From assembly GCA_028671895.1 (NCBI GenBank), contig CM053794.1, forward strand, positions 42,424,501 to 42,488,500: 64,000 bases of DNA, written 5' to 3'. A program made the position numbers and the translations under genes. Origin of the DNA: Oenanthe sinensis (lineage: Eukaryota > Streptophyta > Magnoliopsida > Apiales > Apiaceae). Each line of letters begins with the position of its first letter. Position 1 is the first letter of the stretch. The notes under the pieces are model-generated. The model ran no database searches. It saw nothing but the letters and a program-made list of their open reading frames with translations, and was not told the origin of the DNA. Shown one piece after another: positions 1 to 11,330 of the stretch.

Positions 1-1
1 G

Positions 2-193
2 GAGGAGAGCAAAGAGCAACCCAACTATCAGACTCCTGCTCCGCAAAATTTGAAAGCTACTCTGAAGTTCCCCAACAAAAATTCAGGTATTAATGTTGCA
101 GCAGCTCAAAGTGAGTGTCAATTTCACAAAACCAAGTTTTTAAACCTTGTTCCAGGAAGGGAGCTCAACTTCAAGGGAATCTGCAACAAGTGA
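2..193 (+). CDS. possible 3' piece of an unrecognised gene entering from the left edge
   Basis: Frame 2 is open from the window edge to a TGA at 191-193, about 63 codons. The first 35 codons have a coding-like composition (polar, E/K/Q/P/N-rich) and the frame then becomes less convincing. Possible splice donors are CAG/GTATTA near 86 and AAA/GTGAGT at 110/111, so the real exon may end before the TGA. No family is recognised. It could equally be chance open sequence. Confidence 0.2.
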   Translation, partial: EESKEQPNYQTPAPQNLKATLKFPNKNSGINVAAAQSECQFHKTKFLNLVPGRELNFKGICNK

Positions 194-384
194 AACAAAC
201 CTTACTACTATTATTGTTGATTAAAAAAACGAATATTAACATGCAAAAGCTGCTACATAATTCTGCGCAGGCAACAATTATTCTTGCATACATTATTAAC
301 ATGTGGAAGCTCGCATCAAGTTCCAATAAGAGTTACAGGTGTGTACTTTTGTTTTAGAGAATCTAAAAAATAAGGGTCAGATGT

Positions 385-485
385 CTACTTGCTATCCATC
401 ATGACCTCGGTTTCGAACCCAAGGAACAAACTCTGTACGAATAAAAAGGTAAGGCTGGTGTGGAAGCCTTGGTGCATTGGGTTAT
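385..485 (+). mobile_element. Au-type SINE fragment
   Basis: The stretch holds a pol III B-box-like GGTTTCGAACCC at about 409-420. It is followed by the spacing and words typical of the plant Au SINE: a GGAACAAACTCTGTACGAA-like block, then GGTAAGGCTG, then TGCATTGGG before a short TTATTATTA and CA-repeat tail. The 5' part with the A box is not clear, so it is probably truncated. Identification is from remembered Au SINE consensus features, not from a search. Confidence 0.5.
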
Positions 486-489
486 TATT

Positions 490-510
490 ACACACACACA
501 CACACACATA
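490..510. repeat. (CA)n microsatellite
   Basis: A short CA dinucleotide run directly follows the SINE-like fragment. Confidence 0.9.
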
Positions 511-625
511 TCAAAATAAAATACTTTTTTTTAGAAAGAAGGAACCAGCCCTACTACATAATCCGAGACCCTGAACTCCACCTATTTACTCTCATCAAAA
601 GCTTGCCTCAATAAGAGAAGATACT

Positions 626-1325
626 GGGTATTGGTCCTTTTTATCACAATTTAAAGGTAAATGGTCCAAAATATCACATCTGGAAAAATGGCCCTTTATA
701 TCACACATTTAAGAAACGTAAATTTTAAATGTGTTTTCTATTAAATGTTTTATTTAAAAGATTTTTTTTTAAACGCAACATGAATATGCGTATATGAACA
801 GCAACACAGTTAATAAATGTGTTTCTACTCATGCATATGTGCATATCCCCGTCCTCACGTGATATGGTAATTGAATGATACCCTTGTAACTTTTTAAGGG
901 TCCCACCCCCATGTTTCAGTTTAAGTTTAAGTTTTGCAAGTAATTTTACATACTCGATAGTTATTATATTAATATTATATAAAATATAGTATATATGTAT
1001 GAGCAAAAGTTATATAGAAAACCTTATTTGGAGAACATATATGTCTTGCATTATATTCTTTATATTCTGCAGAATATAATGCAAGACATATATATTCTCC
1101 AATTAGTACTCCATATAAGTTCTCCATTGAATTCAACCCTATATGTATGATTGTATGGCTCATGATTAAAGCGAGTAGCACTTGTTAATCTGTTATATAC
1201 CCAATTTAATAATGTGATTTTATACCTCGTTTATTAGTGATAGGGAGGGCCATATTTTCATATTATGACTTTTAGGGTCTTTTCTACTCAAATTGTGATA
1301 TAGAGGGCCTTTATTCGAAAATACC
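626..1325. mobile_element. non-autonomous DNA element with long degenerate terminal inverted repeats
   Basis: About 90 bp at the left (GGTATTGGTCC...TATCACAATTT...TGGCCCTTTATATCAC) reappears inverted at about 1215-1325 with similar blocks in the same order: GGTATT, a GGCCCTC word, ATATCACAATTT, and a second GGCCCTC...TATCAC. Such long inverted ends without coding capacity fit a MULE-like or fold-back MITE. I could not settle a target duplication; ATAAGA occurs on both flanks but not at clean ends. A second, smaller palindrome sits inside at 985-1150. Confidence 0.55.
985..1150. mobile_element. nested fold-back MITE with near-perfect hairpin core
   Basis: 1030-1059 and 1071-1100 are inverted copies of 30 bp with a single mismatch, separated by 11 bases. 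The outer flanks (CCTTATTTGGAGAA on the left; TTCTCCAATTAG...AGTTCTCCATTGAATTC on the right) extend the palindrome imperfectly. The TTCTCCAAT...GTTCTCCAT words match the right end of the element at 47911-48304, which suggests one MITE family. Confidence 0.6.
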
Positions 1326-1329
1326 ATAA

Positions 1330-2255
1330 GAAACTCATTACCGACAATAGCAGACAAGAGAAATAAGCTTAAAATATTTGATCATGCTGATTATTTAACC
1401 AAGTAGGTTTAGAAGTGCAAAACTGCAAATACACTACCCAAAAAAATTAATATATCCACTCAGAATATATCGAGGACTGAGGTACACATCAAATTGAAGA
1501 AAACAAGAAACCTGCCATGGTATTATTCAACTCCGATTAACCCAAAAAGAACAAAAACACATTTGAAATATTATCAATTAATCAACAGAAAAAGTCGTGT
1601 ACGAAGTGTGGAAAAGGAAATTGTATACATCCTTAGCGACTTACGCGCATGAGTTACTACTTGTTATAAGAAGAGCTGCTTAACGAATCCAATTTAATTA
1701 TAAAAAAGTCACATAAATACATGCCACCGGCCCAGCTGTGCCATATTGAGAATAAATTATTTAGTAGACCTACAGGAAAGAAAGTGGAAAATTATACTTT
1801 CTGATTCCATCGCATGTTAATTATAATTATCTTTTATATTAGATTATGTAAATTAGCCTATTTTATATCAAGGGCTCTAATTTCTGTTGATATAAATGGT
1901 TTGGTGATGTATGATTAGCTGATTTTTGGGTGAGCGATGTTTATAGGCCAGAAGCCCAATAATTAGCTGATTTCAGAATAAATGTAGGTATATATCTTTT
2001 AGATTAGAAAAAGGAAACTTATATTTTTAGAGTTTAATTTCAATTGGGAGGCGTTTTGTAGTTTTATAATATATAGGGATTACTTGTTGTAATTGAAGCA
2101 TAATATTGATACTAAATTATTATATTGTAAAGACTTGAATTGCTAGAGAAACTCCGAAAATTCGTGCAAACTCTAACTAAGCCTTCCTTCCCCCATCATA
2201 TTGGTTTCGTAGTATTAGGTAATATTAGGTATGGACGGAGCCCGAAATTCATCTG
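1330..2255. other. AT-rich intergenic, no gene seen
   Basis: No open frame, RNA gene or clear repeat boundary is visible. Stop codons are dense in all frames. Confidence 0.6.
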
Positions 2256-2259
2256 TTCA

Positions 2260-3612
2260 TCTGTCTTCTGCCACATAAAAACCCTACCAATGATATTGTA
2301 GTTGTCTTCCCAAACACGAAAGCTCCAAAACTATTGCTCCTATAAACCAGTCCAGCTAACCCACAAAACTTATAATCAGACCTTAAACTCAAACCACAAC
2401 CCACGTCCCACCATCAATTTCAGCCCTACTACCCATTGAAAATTTTCTATTTATTATTGAAGAATAAATGAAAATCCTAGATAAAAGGAAACTAATTCTA
2501 CTAATTATCTCGATTCCTTATTAATAATCTGTTCTTCTGCCACCCAAAAACCCTACCAATGATATTGTAGTCGTCTTCCCAAACACGAAAGCTCCAAACC
2601 TATTGCTCCTATAAACCAGTCCAGCTAACCCACAAAACTTATAATCAGACCATAAACTCAAGCCACAACCCACGTCCCACCATCAATTTCAGCCCTACTA
2701 CCCATTGAAAATTTTCTATTTATTATTGAAGAATAAATGAAAATCCTAGATAAAAGGAAACTAATTCTACTAATTATCTCGATTCCTTATTAATAATCTG
2801 TTCTTCTGCCACCCAAAAACCCTACCATGATATTGTAGTCGTCTTCCCAAACATGAAAACTCTAAACGTATTGCTCCTATAAACCAGTCCAGCTAACCCA
2901 CAAAACTTATAATCAGACCTTAAAATCAAGCCACAACCCACGTCCCACCATCAATTTCAGCCCTACTACCCATTGAAAATTTTCTATTTATTATTGAAGA
3001 ATAAATGAAAATCCTAGATAAAAGGAAACTAATTCTACTAATTATCTCGATTCCTTATTAATAATATGTTCTTCTGCCACCCAAAAACCCTACCAATGAT
3101 ATTGTAGTCGTCTTCCCAAACACGAAAGCTCCAAACCTATTGCTCCTAACCCACAAAACTTATAATCAGACCTTAAACTCAAGCCACAACCTACGTCCCA
3201 CCATCAATTTCAGCCCTACTACCCATTGAAAAATTTCTATTTATTATTGAAGAATAAATGAAAATCCTAGATAAAAGGAAACTAATTCTACTAATTATCT
3301 CGATTCCTTATTAATAATCTGTTGTTCTGCCACTCAAAAACCCTACCAATGATATTGTAGTCGTCTTCCCAAACACGAATGCTCCAAACCTATTGCTCCT
3401 ATAAACCAGTCCACCTAACCCACAAAATATCATTGAAACCCTAAAACTTATAATAAAACTTATAATCAGACCTTAAACTTAAGCCACAACCCACCATCAA
3501 TTTCAGCCCTACTACCCCTCAAAAAAAATTCTGTTTATTATTGAAGAATAAATAAAAATCCTAGATAAAAGGAAACTAATTCTACTAATTATCTCGATTC
3601 CTTATTAATAAC
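2260..3612. repeat. five-copy tandem array, unit about 269 bp
   Basis: Units begin with a CTGTTCTTCTGCCACCCAAA-like phrase at about 2260, 2529, 2798, 3066 and 3319, and each runs to GATTCCTTATTAATAA. Spacings are about 269, 269, 268 and 253; the fourth unit lacks about 17 bp (the ATAAACCAGTCCAGCT part). The first and last units are the most diverged and the central ones nearly identical, as expected from unequal exchange. No long ORF runs through the unit in any frame. Confidence 0.9.
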
Positions 3613-4520
3613 TATTGCCATTAATCTGAATTCTTAACAGATAATTAATTACAAACACACTTATATCTAGATAATAATATAAAATTAATTAACAAAAAAA
3701 TCACTCATTTCCTGCTTGACTGCTTCACATCACCAAATAGAAGTTGCATTATAATAATAATAATAATAATAAGGAACAACCTCTTCCTCATTTCCTCTGC
3801 TCAGATAACTCTGTTCTTTAAAAATTAGTCTATATTATGAGTACCCAATCATTTATCTGGAGTAAATGAATAACAAATTTCACCTAAACGTTCAGTAAGA
3901 AGATCTTAGTAGTCAGACAGCAAAACAAATTGCATGGTCAAAGATTTGAGGTAGCTGTTGACTGTAACAAGTACATTAATGCGGAAATCTCAAAAGTAAC
4001 TCTGCCTAATAACACGAAGGAGAATGCAAGGAGTAAATATGCATGCACGTACTAATCTACATATCACCTTAATATAGCTACGTAAAAGTTTCACATAAGT
4101 ATTCACGCGGGGGGAACTCCTCCGGGAACTCACACCAAAATTTGATTCTAATGCTTCATACCAATATAAACAAGATGCAAGTCTATATGTGAATCAAACT
4201 TGTATGTCATAGATGTAAACAAAATACACACCCATAACCACCAAATTACTTGACCTAAGTAATCCATTTCCAATATAGTTCTTTTCCGGCATTCCCAAGC
4301 CCATTTAGCTTCCTACAAAACAATCCACTATAACAAAAAAATCTTCTATGATTCATAAAATTCATGCAAATGAACAATTACAAGCAAAAAAAACATAGGG
4401 CTAAATGGAAGTAAACATAAACACATGGATAACAAACAGATAAACACATATATGCAGCAACACAACGGGCTCGAAAACTAATCATCAAGTAAAACAAAGG
4501 GGGATAGAAAAGGAACATAA
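3612..4520. other. intergenic, with a short (AAT)n run
   Basis: An (ATA)n run lies near 3751-3772. The remainder is AT-rich and without a supported gene. Part of 4270-4533 is probably the 3' UTR of the minus-strand gene ending at 4534. Confidence 0.55.
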
Positions 4521-4533
4521 CATACATGAAAGA

Positions 4534-5154
4534 TCATCCAGTAGAATTAGGCCTGTTGTTACCACCGGAAGCGGGACGAAACACGAAATCAGGTCCAGTA
4601 CTTGCTTTCCTCATCCTGTCATACCCAACACCACCACCAGATTTGGGCCTATTAATTTCTTCTCCAAATTGCCTCTGCCTATACCCACCCGTATTCTTAA
4701 CGGGCGACTCCTCCTTGCAAACGTAACCGGGTCTAAGATGCGGCGGCACAAACTTATCAGGCTTAGGAGATACAAAGCACAAATCCCTAGGTAAACCAGC
4801 AGAAACAGCAGCAGCAGATCCACCTGTACTGCCAAGTGGACGGAGAGAAATAGAGTCGGAGTTGGAAGCTGGTCGGGTCGGATCCGGGTTAACAGGTGTT
4901 GGTTGAGGGTGTTTGGGTTGAGGTGGTGGTGGTGTCTGGGTCTGGGTTTGGGTTTGGGTTTGGGAGATGGGCTTGGGAGTAGGACGGGTCAGAACAAGCA
5001 TGTTGCCATGAATATGAGAATTAGTGATTTTAGTTTTGTTGTGGATGGATGAAGATGATGGGCTTGGATTTATGGGTTTGTTGTTGTTGTTGTTGATTTT
5101 CTTGTCGTAGATGTCGTTGAAATTAAGGGACGCATATTTATTCGTTCTTGCCAT
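4534..5154 (-). CDS. conserved plant protein of unknown function
   Basis: A single open frame of 206 aa reads leftward from ATG at 5154 to a stop at 4534. The N-terminus MARTNKYASLNFNDIYDKK is followed by Asn and Ser runs, then a compact MLVLTRPTPKP motif, a Q-T dipeptide tract (about residues 67-74), a Pro-rich stretch, and a C-terminal block with LPRDLCFVSP, FVPPHLRPGY and a Gly/Arg-rich tail. I recall this architecture (basic N-terminus with FNDIYDK, then LTRPTPKP, then PHLRPG) from small unannotated plant proteins, but no function is known to me. It has no signal peptide or membrane segment and looks largely disordered. Low-complexity tracts such as (GTT)n and (GGT)n are visible at DNA level. 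The start is the only ATG near the frame's beginning, and the frame closes just upstream. Confidence 0.75.
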   Translation of the reverse strand: MARTNKYASLNFNDIYDKKINNNNNKPINPSPSSSSIHNKTKITNSHIHGNMLVLTRPTPKPISQTQTQTQTQTPPPPQPKHPQPTPVNPDPTRPASNSDSISLRPLGSTGGSAAAVSAGLPRDLCFVSPKPDKFVPPHLRPGYVCKEESPVKNTGGYRQRQFGEEINRPKSGGGVGYDRMRKASTGPDFVFRPASGGNNRPNSTG

Positions 5155-5348
5155 CCACCACCTCTAACGCCACCGTGCTGCTGCCTCCGGTGTTATACAA
5201 AACAAAATGCAAATACTAGTTTCTATATTCAAACACGATGATCAAAAACACCTAAAAAAATATGATATGATTGGTAAATATTTATACAGCGTATATAATA
5301 AGTATTCTCTTTGCGGGTTTATCACGTTACGCTCTTTTTTAAATATAA

Positions 5349-5357
5349 TATATTATT
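5349..5357. repeat. left 9-bp target duplication of the MULE (TATATTATT)
   Basis: TATATTATT directly precedes the GGGG terminus at 5358 and is identical to 12004-12012 beyond the opposite terminus. Confidence 0.85.
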
Positions 5358-5532
5358 GGGGTTTTTAAAAAATATTATTACTACATTAACTTTTTGCAAT
5401 TTTACTGTTATTTTAAAATATACGATCTTCTTTTCAATAATTGCAAAAATACGTTCTTATCTAGCTCTAACCTAATTTTAGTTGCTTAAGTTTCGTTTTT
5501 CTTTGTGTGTTACATCTGAATCTATTCTCGAG

Positions 5533-6490
5533 GTATGTTCCAATCAATTACTCGTATCTTATAAATCACCTGAAATATTTAGATCTAATATTCGTTACAC
5601 TATGCAATCTAAATGTTTGTTGAATTGTTTGATTAAAAAATTTGTCTAATTTGAGTTGTTTTTAGTTGCAAAAGATGTTGCAGATCTTAAACTCGTAACC
5701 TAGTGTAATTTTACAATTGAAATCACCTGATTGCGTTACCTTATATTTAGGTATTATAAGTTGCAAATGAGGTTTCGAACGATGAATTGACTCGAATTGT
5801 TATATTGTCAAAGATTTGAACTTTTTTTAATCTTCTCTACACTAGTTTTTATAATTTAGATTACCTAGTTGCATTGTGGTGTTTTTAGTTGCTGTTAGTT
5901 ACGAATAACGTTTGAAAGTATGAATTTGCTCGAATTGTTATGTTATTGTAGCTTTTGAACTTTTTTTAATCTTTTCTACACTAGTTTTTGTAATTTAGAT
6001 TATCTAGTTGCATTGTGTTGTTTTTAATTTCTATTAGTTGCGAATAACGTTTGGAAGTATGAATTTGCTCAAATTGTTATGTTATCGTAGCTTTTGAACC
6101 TTTTTTAATGTTCTCTATACTAGTTCTGCAAGTGAGATCACCTAGTTGCGTTACCTTATATTTAGTTGTTATAAGTTGCAAATGAGGTTTCGAACGATAA
6201 ATTGCTCGAATTGTTATGCTGCCATAGATTTAAACTTTTTTTAAAGTTCTCTGTACTAGTTTTTGTAATTTAGATTACCTAGTTGCATTGTGGTGTTTTT
6301 AGTTGTTGTTAGTTGCGAATAACGTTTGGAAGTATGAATTTTCTCGAATTGTTATGTTATCTCGTACCTTTAAAACCTTTTTGAATGTTCTCTGCACTAG
6401 TTTTGCAATTGAAATCACCTGGTTGCATTTCTTTATTTTTAGTTGCAGTGAGTTGTATTGCTTTTTTTCATGATTATAATTTTTTTGCAG
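5533..6490 (+). repeat. MULE 5' intron containing a 138-bp tandem repeat
   Basis: A plausible donor (GAG/GTATGT at 5532/5533) and acceptor (TTTTTTGCAG ending at 6490) bound this segment just before the transposase ATG. Inside, a phrase like CACCTAGTTGCRTT recurs at 5724, 5862, 6001, 6139, 6276 and 6416, a constant period of 137-140 bp. Each unit also holds a ...CTCGAATTGTTATG... block and a CTACACTAGTTTTTG-like block. That is about five and a half units of a decaying minisatellite. Confidence 0.75.
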
Positions 6491-6494
6491 GAAA

Positions 6495-7447
6495 ATGGAT
6501 AACATTCCACTTATACTACAGCATAATGGCCATTGAGATAAAAATGTAAGTTATGTAAATTTTAAGGTCTGTAGATTGCTTATTCCAACAAATTGTAACT
6601 ACGGTAACTTGGTGGGAATGATATGCAACCAACTGAATTTGCACTAGAATTGACGATAATGAAGATAGAATATCAAGTGAAAATTGGTTATCCAGCTTTC
6701 AACATAATTGATGATCAACAACTAATGTTCTATGTAGAATTGAAGAAAAGGGAAGCAGATTTCACCATGTACCCTTTGTGTCTCACAACTGAAGTTAAAA
6801 ATATCCAACCAAGATCATTTTTAGCTCATAGTGAAATAACAACTGATGATCCATGCTTTGAAATTACACATACTGTAGATGTAGCATCAAACATGTTTAA
6901 TGAGAACATGGAGGAAGTAAACAAAGATATTATTGCAGATTAAATGGATTATGCTGAGATAATTTCTAGAGAGATGGTAAGTATATCGGCTGAGACAACT
7001 ACCGAAGATGAAGTTATTGTAGAAATGAACAAAGACGTGGTTATTGGCACAAGAGAGAGTCGATCTATATCAGTTTCTCAGATATATAAAAACAAGGAAA
7101 CATTGCAGATTGTTTTGAGCCACTACGCAATCAACAATAACTTTCAGTATATCGTACAAAAGTCTTGCAAAAAGGAGTACATGTTTGCTTGCATTAACAA
7201 GAATTGCAAGTGGATGTTGCGAGAATCAAGGAACGGGAAAACAAATCAATTTATTGTTCAAAGATTGATTGACAATCATACTTGTGCCTTGGAGATAAGA
7301 TTTAAAGGTCAACGTCAAGCAACCGCGACCATTATTGGAGATGTTATCAAGAACAAGTTCACAAATATCAAAACAAGTTATAGTGTTGCAGATGTAATAA
7401 GAGATATGAAGCATGATCATAATGTGCAAGTTGTTAAACAATATGAG
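6495..7447 (+). pseudogene. MULE transposase (mudrA-like), N-terminal part, broken
   Basis: The first exon starts at ATG 6495 and encodes MDNIPLILQHNGH, then meets TGA at 6534 where MULE proteins usually have Trp (a ...HNGxWD pattern). A GTAAGT donor follows at 6546. Downstream, 6623-7447 is one frame interrupted only by TAA at 6941-6943. Its second half (from about 7077) carries the MuDR-type DNA-binding/zinc-ribbon region: QIYKNKETLQ, then C-K-KEYMFACINKNCKWMLR, then DNHTC, the order of the DBD_Tnp_Mut family. The frame is cut at 7447 by the LTR of an inserted retrotransposon, and the DDE catalytic domain and SWIM zinc finger are absent. Two point stops plus the truncation make this a dead gene. 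Confidence 0.75.
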
Positions 7448-8538
7448 TGTTATAGAAGGGGGGGGTTAAATGCAACTTGATAAATTATCACTAATTTTGC
7501 TAACAACAAACAAGAAGTAATAGTATCAAGTAAGAAATGCAGACAACGATAAGAAACAATTGAAGACAGGTATTTAACTTCAAAAAATAATTTTATTATT
7601 TTTTATTTTGCCACAACTGACTGGAATGAGTATTCCAGCTACAAAGAAACAAGAATAATAATTGCTAATGTTTCTTGCTTGAGAGAAAATCTAGCTCAGT
7701 TGTAGTGTTTTTTTAAATGCTTGTGGGATATGTGTATTTATATTAAAACACATATCTCACGTGTACATTTCCTTTGTCTTAAAATAAAGTTTGAAATAGA
7801 AATTTTGTTTTTCTTGTTCAACCTTGTCTTCATTCCATTTGTAAATAAAGTTATTCTGAGAGGTACATATATCATTGACTCCTTGAGCACGCTTTATCTT
7901 TTTGTTTGTCTTCTCCCAAGTTGCAGTAGTAGACTTGACAAACTAGATAGTAATGTCTAGATCATTCCTTGTGCTATCACTATCTAATCTAATACCTAGA
8001 ACAGATTGCCAGCTTCACTAAAAGTTTATTGTCAACTTTTAGCTCCTCTTTGGTGATAGTATCTTTGACTCCGCATATGTTGCTGTCAAACCTTGATAGA
8101 TCATTGAAACTTACTGTCTCCAAAGCTGCTGTCAACTATCCTCGCTAAACATGTTGTCTCTAAAACTTGCTGTATATGAATCTTCATTCTCCACCAAGTT
8201 TACTGTCATTGGAATAGTTGTTGTCTTCTGTCCCAATTATGTTGTCACTTGAATATACTGTCATAGGCTTCAGTTGTAGAATGTTACTATCAAAGTCTTG
8301 ATCCATGCTGTGTCTGAATACTTTTTGAACTTCTACTTCATGAATCATGTTATTGTGTTTGTACAAGACAGTAATTATTGAGACTTACTGTCACCTACTT
8401 GGCTTTTAAACATACTATTACAAGTGACAACAAAATATACTGTCAATATACATATGACAGTACATTTTACTTAGTTAGTTTCTAATTAATCTAAGTAACT
8501 TCTAGTTGATTACAATGTTAATACCACAATCCCTAACA
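7448..8538 (-). repeat. 3' LTR of an old Sirevirus-type Copia element
   Basis: The segment runs from TGTTATAGAAGGGGGGGG to CCCTAACA, 1091 bp, with TG...CA ends and inverted TGTT/AACA termini. The poly-G tract just inside one end is also found in the young Sirevirus LTR at 26698. The next bases, ATCTCCCCCAATTTA, are on the minus strand a polypurine tract placed as in the young element. The LTR carries many CTGTCA words between about 8040 and 8460. It interrupts the MULE transposase. No second LTR is seen, so the 5' half of this copy is lost. Confidence 0.75.
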
Positions 8539-8552
8539 ATCTCCCCCAATTT
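8539..8552 (-). other. polypurine tract of the old Sirevirus
   Basis: On the minus strand this reads AAATTGGGGGAGAT immediately before the LTR. It is the same tract and position as at 27954-27967 in the young element. Confidence 0.7.
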
Positions 8553-8689
8553 ATTTTTATGTAAAATAAAGACAAATTCAAAGTAAATTGTAGATGATAA
8601 CTCAACTAACATAACTGAAGTGTTTGTACAAAAAAAATATTCAGGAAATATTATAAGTACAAATTTATCTCAAATTAAGCTCCTCTAGA

Positions 8690-11330
8690 CTGAGCACTTC
8701 TTCAAATTTTTGTTTAAGCTTCATGTTCATTTCTTTGCTGGAATCATTTTGTCATGAAGACCTTCAAGAGCTTTTAGAGCCTGTTTTTCTTCATTTGTCC
8801 TGGCATGATCAGAGACACAATCTAAGACTAGTTTTACCATCTTATAAGATAGATCATTCAAATCTCGATAGGTGTAGTAGTTCTCAGTTGGTCCTTTGGA
8901 GATGCATATATACTTCATCTGAAACATGTCTTTGACAAATCTGGCTTTTGTAGATAAAAAAATATGTTTCACTCTAAGTTTGTCCATAGATTCATCTTCT
9001 TATTCCCTTGACTCAATGATTTCCCAAACAAGTTTGCTTAGATATCTTTCAAACTCTAGGAATGATCATGTAATGAGTCTGAAGATTCTTATAAGATTTT
9101 CATTATTGAGCACCCTGAAATTAGCAGCCTCCACTTCAATACTGGTAATGATGATTCTCAAGGGTCCAAATAAGACTGGAGAAACATAGTTGGGCCTTCT
9201 TAAGAATTGATTATTCAGCTTGACATGCTTCATGCCAATCTCAGCCTCCTTGATCTTTTTAGTGATTTTCTCCACCTTTTTCTTGGTAGCTTCAACTTCA
9301 CTGCCAAACTACTTCCTCTTTCCCCCCTTGTCTTTCCTCTTGGAGTCATAAATATCCAGTGCTCTATTCTTCAAATCAAATATCTCAAAATTTGTAATGT
9401 TGAGCAACTGCTTCTTGATAAGTTCAATGATGTGAGGATCATTTTCAGCTAATCTTTTCAAATGATCAAAGGTGATCTCTTTAGAAGATCCACTTGAGTT
9501 GTAGAAGATCATTCTGTCAGGATTCCTGATGAGACATTTTTGAGTTCTTTCATGATCCTCCTTCTTAGCAAATTCAATTTTCTTCAACTTGGTTATCAAG
9601 ACTTGAATGACTTCCATGAGATTTTGTTCTTCAGAATAGGGAGGTTCCTTTAATTGATCAACCAGTTTGGATAGTAACTAAACTTTCTTGTCTTGAAGAG
9701 ACTCCATGCTCCAGAATTCCATCATACCATCATCATTGGCAAACATTACACAATCAAGATGGACTATGGGTTCTGGTTCCTCAAATTCATTATAATCCAA
9801 TGGATGAGGTTTGAAGGAGTCCATGAGTTCCAAGAACTTTCTGATTAATGCTCCTCTAAAGACTTTAGTCTTTACATCTAAATTTTTGACAATTATCAGC
9901 ATCCTTCTCACCATGAAATAATCAGCTTCTTTCATGTCATACCCCATCACTATAGTTTCTCCAGTAGAGTAGAGAACTTAGATTTTTCTCAGAGTATTGA
10001 ACTCAGACCACTCAACAATAACTTTAGAAATTAATTATGCTTTTGACTCAGCTATATTGTTAATGGTTGGCCTTCTTACATCCAGACAGTCATCATGAAC
10101 TCTATCTGTTGTGAGCTTCTATTTTGTCACCATTGGCATATTCTTTTCACAAGTTCTATCTACCATTATTTTACTGAAGGTCTTAAGCTTGTAATAACCT
10201 TTTGCAACAAGAAAAGCTTTGGTTGTTACCCTGAATTTCCTTTTCTTGACAACACCCTCCACCTTATCACTCCTGACAGTATCTTTGGAAGCTTCTATCA
10301 CTATAGGTGTGACAATTTGTTCAGGATTCTTGACAGCAGGTTCTAACTTTGTGACAGTAGGTTCCTCCTTATTGCTCCTGACAGCATCTTCTTTTACAAC
10401 ATCAATTTTGTCAACTTCATAACTAAGAATCACCTGCTTCATCACTCTTCCTTCAACAACATCTGTATATTTTTTATCATTCTCACTCTCATTCTTTCCA
10501 CCATCCTTATTTCTAGCTCTAGAAGATCCTTCACCATTACTGTTATGTTGGCTAGAGCTACCTGCACCTCCATCAGACTTTCCATCATTATTGTCATAAT
10601 CATTTCCATCCTTATTTCTTCACATCCTTTCAACCCTCAAATTTTCAACTCTTTCTATCTCCTTCTTCAAGATTTTTACTACTTCCAACACCTCATCAGT
10701 CTGTTCTAGATTGTAAAAATACTCATATGCCTCTCTTACTGATATTAACTTGTACTGAGAGATTTTTTCTAGATTCATGAATCTGTACTTGCCATCATTT
10801 AAGAAACTATATTTGATGCTTAGAGGATTGTAGGTGATTTTTGGTAGCTTCTCCCTTATCAATTTCAACATGGCTTTCTTGAGATTTTCGTTCAGAAAGG
10901 ATCTCTCAACCTTGATTTTGAGTCTTATGGCTTCAATGACTGGAATTTCTTGCCTGCTCAAAAATCCAAGACTGATATACCAACTCAATCCACCTTGCAT
11001 CCTCACTGTAGTCACCCACTTATTGCTGGTAGATATCATCACAGCAGCTCCCACTATAGATTATTTTAATTGATCATAGAACTTCTTTGGGTCTCTATTG
11101 AATGACATCTTTATATCCTTGATTCTTTCATTGAACCTGTCATCCTGAAATATATTGTTGTTCTCATTCTCATCAATCATAAGCACTGTGGCATCTTCTT
11201 CTGTCAAGTCCTCTCTTTCCACCTGAATAGTGTCATCAGCATTTATTTGACAGAGTTTTTATTTGCCTTTCACAGCTACATGCTCTATAGAAGCCTTTTT
11301 CATCACATTCTCATTAATTACAATGCCGTG
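8690..11330 (-). pseudogene. remnant of the extra 3' ORF of the old Sirevirus
   Basis: On the minus strand a chain of open pieces (11054-10620, 10633-10442, 10445-10119, 9950-9678, 9617-9309, 9275-9066, 8987-8727) lies in shifted frames with stops between them. The pieces are Lys/Glu/Leu-rich and predicted helical (for example KILKKEIERVENL), and end near the PPT, where the young Sirevirus has its 1550-aa ORF. I could not see clear residue-level homology to that ORF, so the equivalence rests on position and composition. gag and pol are missing. The right limit, near a CCCTGTTAAGAAT at 11358, is uncertain. Confidence 0.55.
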
